From CAZRGV01 sp964599655 (GTDB lineage: Bacteria > Planctomycetota > Planctomycetia > Isosphaerales > Isosphaeraceae): DNA of 64,000 nt. This document shows, piece after piece, positions 8,975 through 17,458 of the stretch. A program made the position numbers and the translations under genes. The notes beneath the pieces are model-generated. The model saw only the letters and a list, made by a program, of their open reading frames with translations, made no database searches and had not been told where the DNA came from. The stretch's first letter is position 1; each line of letters opens with the position of its first letter. The stretch spans positions 110,226 through 174,225 of the forward strand of contig CAZRGV010000002.1 of assembly GCA_964599655.1 (NCBI GenBank), given 5' to 3'.

Positions 8975-9518
8975 GAATGCGCCTCCCTCGAAATCCCGCC
9001 GTGCCACGACGTTCGGTTGGTTCATGACTCATGATGGGGGAGTGGGCCTTCGGAAAAAAGAAAAAACCCTCGCCGATCCGGTCACGGCCAACGGGTCCTT
9101 CGTATTCGGAATGAGGAGGGTGCCGGAATCGGCGGTCGGGGATCGTTTTGACTGGCCGTGGCGGTGATTGAGATCATATAGTGAGGTAGGGTTTATCGGG
9201 TTGTGTCGGCCAAGGATTCTCTGGCGTCGAGCCTCGGATCGAGTCGCGCTGGAATCGCCCCGGTAGAATGGTTCCGGGCGAATCGATCCCAAGCACCGGC
9301 CACGCCTCGCGCCGGACCGCCCCGTTGCCGGGGTTTCTGGGAAACGATTGGCCGTTACGCGACCATTCCCAGTCCGCACCAGGGGCTGGTTGAGGGACAG
9401 AGCCGGGGCACACGGCACCCGCTCGACGGCGTGCTGGACCGCCGCTCGGCAACCAAAGGCGGCCGTTTGTTCCCAAGGGTTGGCGTTGGCGGTCGTCGGA
9501 CCGGGTCGGAGAAGAGTG
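8975..9518. promoter_or_regulatory. Divergent intergenic region of the T6SS-like module
   Basis: This 544-bp gap lies between the tagJ-like gene (minus) and the FHA gene (plus) and should contain promoters for both. A run of A/T-rich sequence around 9050-9070 and 9170-9200 is the only departure from high GC. No gene is credible here. Confidence 0.4.
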
Positions 9519-10970
9519 ATGACGCAGGTCTGCCCGAAGTGCAATGCGACCGTCGACGAGGGAAGCACGCAGTGTCCGGCCTGCGGCGAAGCGATCGACC
9601 CGTTTTTGACAATTCCGCCGCCTCGGTTCACACCCGCCGGGCCGGCTCCGTCTCCAGGACCGTTCTCGCCGCCGCCATCGCCACCACCCCGACTGAGGGA
9701 ACGGCCTCCGGAACCGAGCCCGGAGCCGGAACCGGCGCCACCAACGGCGAAACCGCCCGCTCCCAAACGGAAACCGAAACCAGCCCCGCCACCGCCACCA
9801 CCGCCACCACCTCGGCAAGCGGCTCCCGCGCCGGCGCCGGCTCCGCCGCCAGTCCCACCGCACGCGGCCCCGGCACCCGCGCCCGCCTATTACTATCCGC
9901 CGCCACCGGGGCCCCCTGGGGCGTATCCCGCGCCACCAGGCCAGCCGGGCGTGGCACCGGGTAAGCTTCGACGTTGGTTGATCGGTATGCTGGGCGGCAG
10001 CGCCGAGGGGTCATCGGCACCGCAAATGCCGGCCGGATATCCTTACGCGCCACCGCCGCAGGGACCACCACCAGGCTATCCCTGGGCTCCTCCAGGCGGG
10101 ACGGTGAATCAGCCGCAGCCGCAACCCCAGCCACCGTCGTCGCTGGCGCCGCAAAGGCCCCCTTACGGGGAGGGGAATCCGCCCCCGCTCTCGCCGTCGG
10201 CCTCGGGAATCGCGCCGTCTCCGGTGCCTTCGTCCGACGATGACGAGGGGAAAACCCGGATGATGAGCGGCGCGGATCTGGCCCGCTTGAAGGTTCCCGC
10301 CAGCCTTTTGACCTTGCAGATCCTCGACGGCCAGGGGCAGTGGCATCCCTGGGCGACGATCGGCGCCGGCGGCCTGAAGGTCGGGCGAACCGAGAAAAGC
10401 GCGCAGTTCCCAGAGCTGAACAGCATGGCCGTCAAGCACATGCGGATCAGGCCGGACGGCGCGAAAATCGTTGTCGAAGACCTGGGTTCGGTCAACGGCG
10501 TCTACCTGAAGGTGACGAAGCCGGTCGCGCTCGAGGACGGTCAGCGGTTTCGGGTGGGCGGTCAGGTGATCGAGTTTCACCAGGCCGATCCGTTGCCGCC
10601 GAGCGCGCCGCTGGAATCGGAGGACGGGGAGATCTTCTGGAGCCGCGACCTCGACGCCGCAGCCTACCTCGATTTCATCCGGCTCGATGGCAAACCGGGC
10701 CTGAGATTCCCGATCACCAAGCCCGATGTGACGGTGCTCGGCCGGGAGCCTCGGCCTGGAAGGCCGGTCGACATCGCCTTGCCCAACGACGAGTGGGCCA
10801 GCGGCCAGCATGCCCAGATCCGTCGCGACGGCGATCGGTTCTGGCTCGAAGACCTCAACAGCCGCAACGGCACGTTCGTCCAAATTCGAGGCACCAGCAC
10901 CATCGAGATGGGAGACGTGCTCCTGGTCGGCAAGGTCTTGCTCCGGGTCGTCGACGCCCTGGCTCGATAG
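9519..10970 (+). CDS. Zinc-ribbon, proline-rich, double FHA-domain protein
   Basis: The start is the ATG at 9519, because the zinc ribbon begins immediately (C5, C8, C19, C22: CPKC...CPAC). The product is 483 aa. Residues about 30-245 are a Pro/Ala-rich disordered linker. Two FHA-like domains follow, at about 262-354 (VGRTEKS, SMAVKHM, GSVNGVYL) and 387-480 (LGREPRPG, WASGQHAQI, SRNGTF). FHA domains bind phosphothreonine. In type VI systems FHA proteins such as Fha1/TagH are assembled through a Thr-kinase/phosphatase switch. No kinase or phosphatase gene is in this cluster. The gene is transcribed away from tagJ and toward the caspase-like gene. Assignment as the TagH equivalent is inference from domain and location. 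Confidence 0.85.
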   Translation: MTQVCPKCNATVDEGSTQCPACGEAIDPFLTIPPPRFTPAGPAPSPGPFSPPPSPPPRLRERPPEPSPEPEPAPPTAKPPAPKRKPKPAPPPPPPPPPRQAAPAPAPAPPPVPPHAAPAPAPAYYYPPPPGPPGAYPAPPGQPGVAPGKLRRWLIGMLGGSAEGSSAPQMPAGYPYAPPPQGPPPGYPWAPPGGTVNQPQPQPQPPSSLAPQRPPYGEGNPPPLSPSASGIAPSPVPSSDDDEGKTRMMSGADLARLKVPASLLTLQILDGQGQWHPWATIGAGGLKVGRTEKSAQFPELNSMAVKHMRIRPDGAKIVVEDLGSVNGVYLKVTKPVALEDGQRFRVGGQVIEFHQADPLPPSAPLESEDGEIFWSRDLDAAAYLDFIRLDGKPGLRFPITKPDVTVLGREPRPGRPVDIALPNDEWASGQHAQIRRDGDRFWLEDLNSRNGTFVQIRGTSTIEMGDVLLVGKVLLRVVDALAR

Positions 10971-11000
10971 GCCGGTCGGACAGGCCGAGACAAAGGGCAG

Positions 11001-11029
11001 GGGGGGCGAGCGGGTTGTGCTCGCCCCCC
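11001..11029. terminator. GC-rich hairpin between convergent genes
   Basis: An 11-bp perfect inverted repeat (GGGGGGCGAGC and its complement) with a 7-base loop lies in the 87-bp gap between the stop of the FHA gene and the stop of the caspase-like gene. Its position suggests a bidirectional terminator. There is no long T-tract on either side. Confidence 0.65.
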
Positions 11030-11057
11030 TGGCGTCTCGTCGTTGTTTCTCTTCGAG

Positions 11058-14000
11058 TCAGAACTGGGGAGGGGGCGCGGCTCCGCCGGGCGCGCCGGCG
11101 GGGGCTCCTGGCTCCGGCTTGGGACCTTTGGGAAGCTGGTTGATGACCACAGTCTGCTTGATCAGCCCCAGAACACCCTCAGCGTTCACGGTCCAGGTGA
11201 GCGACTCGACCGGTTTGAGGATCTGGTAGACATACTCCCTGGACTCGCCCAGCGGGACCAGGTGAGAACTACGGTCGACCTGGAGGATCGCGTCGAACGG
11301 TTCGATCTGGACAAAAACCTCGGCGGGCGAGGTCACGGGGTCGTCTCGGAGATGCGCCACCCGGATGTGGATCCGGCCTCCCTCGAACCAGACGAGAGGC
11401 CGGATGTAGGGCTCGGGGTTGACTTTCTGGAAGGGGATTTCCACGTCCTTGCAGAGCGCCCGGCCGTTGCGGTCATTCTCGGTGATCCGGATCTTCAACA
11501 TCCGGACCGTCTTCTCGTCGGGGAAGTCGTGGGGCAGGACGTTGCCAACGACCGCCTCGCTGCTCTCACCGCCATCGAGCGTCAAGCGGGCCGAGTCGGG
11601 CGGCAGGCCGTCCAGGCCGTGCGAGACGAAGAGCTGAAGCTTCTGATGCGACGTGTTGGTGATCTTCAGCTTGTAGTCGAGCGAGTTGACCGGATGGAGG
11701 TAACCTCGGTTCGGATGGATCTCGAACTGATCGGGGAAGCTGACCTTACCGATCCGACGGTTATTCAAGAGGATGTCGGCGGTGGTGTAGCGCTGCTTGA
11801 TCTCGACCGTCACGAGGTCGGCGGCGGGCAGGACGGCCCCCTGGGGCGCCATGAAGAACTGGCCTCGGTAGAAGGCCACGGGCTTCAGGTCGAGGTCGAC
11901 CCCGCGGTTGACCACGTCGAAGCCGAGGGTCGCCGGCTTGTCGGACGGAACCTGGATCAGGGACGGACTGCCGACGTTGCCAGCCACGTCGGGGGCGCGG
12001 ATGGTCATCTCGAGCGGGGAGCTGGGATCGTGAGCCAGGAAGACGGCGGCGAGGCCTCCGGGGAGGTCCCCTTGCCGCTCAATGCGGACCTGAGCCAGGT
12101 CCGGCCCCTGGCTGGCGATTTCGAGCCGGGCGGCGGCCCTCGCGTTCGCCAGGTCGAGAACCGCTCGCAGATCGTCGCCGGAGGTCAAGGCGGCCTCGCC
12201 CAGCAAGGAACGGGCTTCGCGTGTGGCCAGATCGTCGCAGAGCCGTCGAGCCTGCCAGACGATCCAGGCGCGACGTTCCTGCTCGTCGCGGCGACGGACC
12301 GGGTCGTTGGCCAGCCGTCGGAGATCGACGGCCGGCAAGATCCTGGCGGCGCGATCGGCGGCGAGCACCTGCTCGTCCCAGGCGCCGGGCGATCCGGAAC
12401 GGTCCCGGGCCAGGTCCAGCAAGCGGCTGCGGTACCGCTGGATCATGCCGGAAACCTCGCTCATCCGCTCCAGGGCAGTCGCCGCGTTGTTCTTCCAGTC
12501 CGACCGGGCCCGGTCGATTTGCTGCTCGAGCGCGGTCACGTCCTGGCCGGCGGTCTTGAGCAAGCCGGCCTCGATCTGGGCCAGGCCGATGGCCTGATTC
12601 CAGAAGGCGGGATCGAATTCGGGTTCGGGCATCTCGCCGAGGTCGCCGCTCTCCGACGCCAGCGAGGGGCTCAGGGCCTCGTCGCCCACATGATCGAAGA
12701 GCTTCTGACGGGTCGCTGGCGCGATCATTGGTACATAAAGCAAGGCATCGACTTCTCGCCAGTCGTCGATCGTGACCGCTCGCTCGGCGATCTGCTGGAA
12801 ATTGTCCTCGAACTTCTGGAAGCGTGTGCGCAAGGTGTCGGAAAGTTTGCGGCGACTCTCGAGGAGCGAAGGGTCCTTGGCGGGATCGGCAAGGACCAGC
12901 TCGGCCAGCCCGGCGGCGCTCTCGAGCAGGGCGAGGAACTCGCTCTCGACACCGTTGCGACGTCGGGCCATCCAGTCGCCGTAATAGGGCAGTTTCTCCT
13001 GCAACTCGTCGAGCAGTTCGAGATCCTCGGCGCAGGCGACGGCGAGTGCAAGTGCCCGCCGGTAAAGGTCCTCAGCGTCGTTGAACGATTTCTTACAGCC
13101 ATCGAGCGTGGTTTTCTCGGCGGCGAAGAGCCGGTCCTGGGCCTCTCGACGGACCTGATCGCCCTGTTCGACGAGGGGACGAATCCAGGAAAGAACGCGC
13201 TCGTCCCGGGCGACCGCCTGCTCGGCCAGTTTGCGGACCCGGAACGCCTGGTCGACCAGGGCGATCCGGAGATCCTTGAGGTTGGACGACTCGCCTCCGA
13301 GCCGTGCAAAGGTGGCGTACCAGACCGGCACCTGCCCCTCGACGAAGAGCGGCACGCCCGAGGCGGCGGCCCCTCCGGTGACGACGTCGAGCGGATCGGC
13401 GGCGGGGGCGGCCTCCGCCGGAGCGGCGGGGGCGGGCGCCTTCTGGCTCTTGGCCTGACCGTTGCCGTTGCTCTTGGCCTTGGCCTTGGCCGGTTCGTCC
13501 TTCGCGGGCTCCGCCTTGGCGGGTTCGGTCGGCGACGGCTCGGGCTTGGCCGGTTCATCCCTCGAGGGCGAGGGAGACTCTTTCCTGTCGGCGTTCTGGA
13601 TCAGGCGAGGAATGACGGCCTCGAAGGTGTCGGGATCGACCGGCAGCGAGCCCGCCACGTGGACGGATCGAGCCATGGCCAGCGACTGCGGCCTCGACAA
13701 CGGCAGGCCGAGCCTCTGGTTGTTGACCTCGCCTCGGAATCGTTCAGCCTCCTTGAGGGCTCTCGAGGCGGCGGCCCAGTCGCCGGTCCTCGCGAATCGT
13801 TCGGCCCCAAGAAGGCTCCACTGGTAGTGCCGCCAGGGGGTCGAGGCATGTCGGCGAGGGTGGGGGCTGGCCTGGTCGAGCTTCTGTCGCTCGAGCCATT
13901 CGGCCTGGATCGCTTCGCGAACGGCCTTGGCGGTCTTGGCCAGGTCGGCCGTTCTGGTCTCGCCGTTGCGGCCTCGGGATCTCGGCAGCCAGACGCGAAG

Positions 14001-14861
14001 GTTCCGCTGGCCCAGGAGCATCGGTGTCTGGATCGCTCCGCCTCGGTTCTGTCGCACCCACTGGGCCACCCTGGGGGCCACGTAATCGTGCAGTTGGGAG
14101 ACCGTGAGACTGCCGAACGAGCCGGCCTGGCCGTCGAGCGCCTGAGCCACGTAGTAGGCGAAGACCGAGTGGCCCGCCGTCTCGTCGGTCCAGCTCTTCT
14201 GGCCAGGGGCGCAGGAGGTCAGCACGGCGAGTCGGCTGTCATCGCCGACAAGCTCTTTGAGGCGGGCGACCAGGCCGTCGCCGAAAACGCCGAGTTCCCG
14301 CTCGCTGCTGACCTGGTCGGCGTCGAGAATCAACAGTTTGGGGGTGGACTTCCCCGTTTCTCGCAAGAGCCGAAGGACATCCTCAATCGGAATCTGGACC
14401 AGTTCGTTGGCCAGGGAGTCGCCCGAGGCCAGCAGGTAGGCGTGGGTGCCACGGTCGTCGGACCAGGTCGCGCCAACGGCCGACAGATAGATGATGGCGG
14501 GCTGACCGGTCTTGCGGCCCAGGTATTCCTTCAAGACACGCTCGAACCGAGCCAGACCGGTTTCCGCCGTGGCCCTGGGAACCGCGCCTTTGCTGATCAG
14601 CCGAGCGTCCCGCGAGGCGAAGAGACCGGCCTGGGAAAGCGTTTCGGGGGGTGTCAGCGCGTCGGCCAGAACGGCGGCGGGCCTCGAGGGCGCGGCCAGC
14701 ATTCTCGAGACGATGAGCCAGACGAGCAGCACCGTCGAAATGACGGCCGCGGTTCCATTCAGGACCAGTCTCGAGAGTTCCGGCTTCGAGAGGCTCGCGA
14801 GCCGAAGCGTCGAGGAGGCCGCGGAGCCGGCCTTGCCGGAAAGCGTCGTGGATCTCGACAT
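11058..14861 (-). CDS. Membrane-anchored caspase-like protein lacking catalytic dyad
   Basis: The start is the ATG at 14861 (GAAGGA upstream); an ATG at 14912 is possible. The 1,267-aa product has one transmembrane segment (about residues 33-53), then a domain that follows the caspase/C14 fold order. The strand YLSAVGA (125-131) stands where SGHGA is expected, HAYLLASGDS matches the following YLLP..D strand, and LLILDADQ (176-183) stands where LLILDACH is expected. LTSCAPGQ (214-221) and FAYYVAQALDG complete the pattern. Both the catalytic His and Cys positions are therefore substituted. Ala/Lys/Glu-rich low complexity lies near residues 430-510, followed by long helices and C-terminal beta domains. 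It sits inside the T6SS-like module, convergent with the FHA gene. Function unknown; a scaffold or binding role is inferred. Confidence 0.75.
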   Translation of the reverse strand: MSRSTTLSGKAGSAASSTLRLASLSKPELSRLVLNGTAAVISTVLLVWLIVSRMLAAPSRPAAVLADALTPPETLSQAGLFASRDARLISKGAVPRATAETGLARFERVLKEYLGRKTGQPAIIYLSAVGATWSDDRGTHAYLLASGDSLANELVQIPIEDVLRLLRETGKSTPKLLILDADQVSSERELGVFGDGLVARLKELVGDDSRLAVLTSCAPGQKSWTDETAGHSVFAYYVAQALDGQAGSFGSLTVSQLHDYVAPRVAQWVRQNRGGAIQTPMLLGQRNLRVWLPRSRGRNGETRTADLAKTAKAVREAIQAEWLERQKLDQASPHPRRHASTPWRHYQWSLLGAERFARTGDWAAASRALKEAERFRGEVNNQRLGLPLSRPQSLAMARSVHVAGSLPVDPDTFEAVIPRLIQNADRKESPSPSRDEPAKPEPSPTEPAKAEPAKDEPAKAKAKSNGNGQAKSQKAPAPAAPAEAAPAADPLDVVTGGAAASGVPLFVEGQVPVWYATFARLGGESSNLKDLRIALVDQAFRVRKLAEQAVARDERVLSWIRPLVEQGDQVRREAQDRLFAAEKTTLDGCKKSFNDAEDLYRRALALAVACAEDLELLDELQEKLPYYGDWMARRRNGVESEFLALLESAAGLAELVLADPAKDPSLLESRRKLSDTLRTRFQKFEDNFQQIAERAVTIDDWREVDALLYVPMIAPATRQKLFDHVGDEALSPSLASESGDLGEMPEPEFDPAFWNQAIGLAQIEAGLLKTAGQDVTALEQQIDRARSDWKNNAATALERMSEVSGMIQRYRSRLLDLARDRSGSPGAWDEQVLAADRAARILPAVDLRRLANDPVRRRDEQERRAWIVWQARRLCDDLATREARSLLGEAALTSGDDLRAVLDLANARAAARLEIASQGPDLAQVRIERQGDLPGGLAAVFLAHDPSSPLEMTIRAPDVAGNVGSPSLIQVPSDKPATLGFDVVNRGVDLDLKPVAFYRGQFFMAPQGAVLPAADLVTVEIKQRYTTADILLNNRRIGKVSFPDQFEIHPNRGYLHPVNSLDYKLKITNTSHQKLQLFVSHGLDGLPPDSARLTLDGGESSEAVVGNVLPHDFPDEKTVRMLKIRITENDRNGRALCKDVEIPFQKVNPEPYIRPLVWFEGGRIHIRVAHLRDDPVTSPAEVFVQIEPFDAILQVDRSSHLVPLGESREYVYQILKPVESLTWTVNAEGVLGLIKQTVVINQLPKGPKPEPGAPAGAPGGAAPPPQF

Positions 14862-15259
14862 GGCAGGCTTTTCCTTCGCGCGGAGCGCGGCTTGCGAAAT
14901 CCATCGGGGCAAAGCGAGTCAACCTGGCCCGGACCGACCAACTCAGAACGACCACGTCACCGGAGGCGGATCATCGATCCGAAGCAACGCTCGAATCGCA
15001 ACGGTCATTTTAGAACGACGAAGCCAACCCCGATACCAGATACGATCCCTCGACGAAGTTGTCCCCAAGGGCAGCCGGGCCTTTCGGCGGGGTTGTCCGC
15101 TCGGATATGCTTGCAGCGGGTGCCAGATCGCTCCGAAGGCCAGGCGTCACGAGCGGGCCAAAGCCATGCCGGCTTCGTGATGGGATTGATTCGAATTCGC
15201 CCGGTGATTCCGGGCCAGTCACGAGCCCTGCTCCGCCGGGGCCGGTCGGGAGGAGGAAA

Positions 15260-16657
15260 ATGCCGATTCGGCCGGTGCACTGGTACGAGGGCATGTTTTT
15301 GCATCCCCACCATTTCCAGATCGCCGACCGTTACGCTCGGGAGGCCTGGAGACTGTCGGAGGACTGGTACCACCCGTTCAACTGGGGGTTACGCTCGATC
15401 GACCTGGATCGTGACGCGATTGCCAACTTCGAGGTGTCGCTCCGATCGTGCGAGGCCCGGTTCAAGGATGGCACCAAGCTCTCGATTCCAGCCGACTCGA
15501 CGGCCGACCCGGTCGAGTTGAAAGACGCCCTCTCCGGCTCCTCGGGATCGGTCACTGTCTATCTCGCTGTGCCCGCGTTGCAGGCCGGTCGCGGCAACGT
15601 CGAGCCGCACCCGACAGCTGACGGCCCTCGCTACTGGGTCGAGACTCAGGAGTCGGAAGACGAGAATACCGGCGGCGGCGAGCAGCCGATCCAGGTCCGC
15701 CGAACCCGCTGCCGGCTCCTGCTTTCGACCCAGGACCAGACCGGCTACGAGGTTCTGCCCCTGGCCCGAATTGAGCGGTCGGCCCAGCTCGAGGCCCCTC
15801 CACAACTTGACCTGTCGTTCGTGCCGCCGTTGCTGACAGCCAGCGCCTGGCCTCCGTTGTGGCGATCGGTCCAGGCGCTGCACCACCAGATCGGCGCCCG
15901 GATCGAGCAGATGTCGGCCCAGATGATCGGTCGTGGAATCTCGTTCGAAAGCCAGGTTCCCGGCGACGCCGAGCGAATGCTCAAACTCTGGGTCCTCAAT
16001 GGGGCCTTTTCTTACCTGGAGTCGACGGCCTACCTCCGGGGCATCCCTCCGCTGCCGATTTATCAGGAGCTCTGCCGCCTGGTCGGCCAGCTCGCCATCT
16101 TCTTCGACGAGCGGCGGCCGCCGAACCTGCCGCCTTACGATCACGAGGACCTCGGCGGCTGTTTCCAGACGGTCATCAAGTACATCCAGCTTGGCCTCGA
16201 CACGATCGCTCCGTCGGCCTTCGAGAAGCGCTATTTCGAACGAACCGGCGAGCGGCTCCAGGTGAGCCTCGAGCCGGCCTGGCTGACCAACGCCCGGTCG
16301 CTTTTCCTCGGCGTCGAGACCGAGCTGAGCGACCAGGAATGCCAGGCCTTACTCGACGCGATGGACATGAAGGTCGGCAGCGGCTCGCAGGTCGAGAACT
16401 ACTTCCGACAGCGGGTCAAAGGGCTAAGAATGCACCCGGTCGCTCGACCGCCCCGGGCCTTGCCGGCCGGCCCCGGAATCGTCTATTTCCAGGTGGAACG
16501 CGACCAGGTCTTCTGGCGGGACGTCGTCGACTCGCACACGATGGGCATTCGCCTAAACCTGGCGCATGCAAGTTTCCAGAGTGACCGCATTCTCTCGGTC
16601 GCGATCCCTCAGCGTCAGAAAACCGCCAACCTTCAATTCGCCCTTTACGTCATTTGA
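15260..16657 (+). CDS. tssK: Type VI secretion baseplate protein TssK
   Basis: The ATG at 15260 is preceded by AGGAGG. The 465-aa protein starts PIRPVHWYEGMFLHPHHFQ, which matches the highly conserved TssK (ImpJ/VasE) opening (V.W.EGMFL.PQHFQ). The family feature GLRSIDLDRDA... follows. The middle holds the shoulder-domain pattern (LDLSFVPPLLTASAWPP), and a LP.Y.HEDLG segment precedes the C-terminal head. TssK is the baseplate trimer that docks onto the TssL/TssM membrane complex. It is followed after 7 bp by tssL, so the two are one operon. An acidic insertion (ESEDENTGGGEQP) near residues 131-143 is unusual. Confidence 0.93.
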   Translation: MPIRPVHWYEGMFLHPHHFQIADRYAREAWRLSEDWYHPFNWGLRSIDLDRDAIANFEVSLRSCEARFKDGTKLSIPADSTADPVELKDALSGSSGSVTVYLAVPALQAGRGNVEPHPTADGPRYWVETQESEDENTGGGEQPIQVRRTRCRLLLSTQDQTGYEVLPLARIERSAQLEAPPQLDLSFVPPLLTASAWPPLWRSVQALHHQIGARIEQMSAQMIGRGISFESQVPGDAERMLKLWVLNGAFSYLESTAYLRGIPPLPIYQELCRLVGQLAIFFDERRPPNLPPYDHEDLGGCFQTVIKYIQLGLDTIAPSAFEKRYFERTGERLQVSLEPAWLTNARSLFLGVETELSDQECQALLDAMDMKVGSGSQVENYFRQRVKGLRMHPVARPPRALPAGPGIVYFQVERDQVFWRDVVDSHTMGIRLNLAHASFQSDRILSVAIPQRQKTANLQFALYVI

Positions 16658-16664
16658 CCTCGCG

Positions 16665-17300
16665 ATGAACGACGCCTTCGCCCAGATCATCAGCCCGGTC
16701 GCCCAGTACGTCATCGAGTTCCAGCGCGGTCTGGAGCGCGGGGAAAATCCGACGATCGACCAGGTCAAGACCGACCTGATCGGCCTCATTGGCGAGGCCG
16801 AGCAAAAGGCCGCCGTGGCCCGGGACCTGGCCGCCAACTTCGCCCTGGCCAAGTACGCCCTGGTCTACTGGAGCGATGAGGTGCTGATCAACTCGCGATG
16901 GTCGCACGCCGATGAATGGCGCAATCATATTCTCGAATGGGAATATTATCGCGAGAATGTCGGCGGCGAGAAGTTCTACGACAAGGCCGAGGAAGCCGAG
17001 CGGCTGGCCGACACCGATCCTCTGGAAGTCTTCTTCCAGTGCGTGGCGCTGGGTTTTCAGGGGAAACTGGGCTTCAACCGGACCGAGCTTCAGCGATGGG
17101 TCGAGCGTGCCTATGGCCGGATCGCCTCGGGAAGCCAGCAGCCCGATCGGTTTCTGCCCGACGAGCCTCGAGACGCGGAGCCGGCCGGCCTGGTTCCGTT
17201 GCCGGGCAAGACGGTGCTGCTGGCCGTCAGTGTGCTCGTCTCGATCACGGCGCTGTTGACGCTCGCCGGCTTCATCCTGACAGTGCAGTGGACGTATTGA
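16665..17300 (+). CDS. tssL: Type VI/IV secretion DotU-like protein TssL
   Basis: The start at 16665 (ATG) is 7 bp after tssK; an upstream in-frame ATG at 16566 lies inside tssK and is rejected. The 211-aa product has the DotU-type helical cytoplasmic domain (YALVYWSDEVLI, W..HILEWEYY, GEKFYDKAEE, LEVFFQCVALGFQGKLG). It has a single C-terminal transmembrane segment (about residues 182-204). The YW.DE and FQGK.G stretches are diagnostic. TssL anchors TssM and contacts TssK at the inner membrane. Only a short Tyr-containing tail lies beyond the anchor, so the peptidoglycan-binding extension of some TssL proteins is absent. It is followed by the tssM-like gene after 158 bp. Confidence 0.92.
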   Translation: MNDAFAQIISPVAQYVIEFQRGLERGENPTIDQVKTDLIGLIGEAEQKAAVARDLAANFALAKYALVYWSDEVLINSRWSHADEWRNHILEWEYYRENVGGEKFYDKAEEAERLADTDPLEVFFQCVALGFQGKLGFNRTELQRWVERAYGRIASGSQQPDRFLPDEPRDAEPAGLVPLPGKTVLLAVSVLVSITALLTLAGFILTVQWTY

Positions 17301-17458
17301 GTCACTCAGTGGCGTGGTTCTCGAAGAATCCAAAAGGACCAGGCGGGATGATCGAGACGAGGTAACCGGACAACGGCGTCCGATGGCCGCGACGTGGGCC
17401 ATCGATGGACGGTAATCGATCATTCCAAGTTCCCGGACCGGCCGGACGCGGAGCACTC

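Noticed and set aside
11043..15521. Very long plus-strand frame of 1,492 codons
   Set aside because: It lies antisense to the caspase-like gene, has no family motifs, and arises from the strong GC bias at third codon positions.
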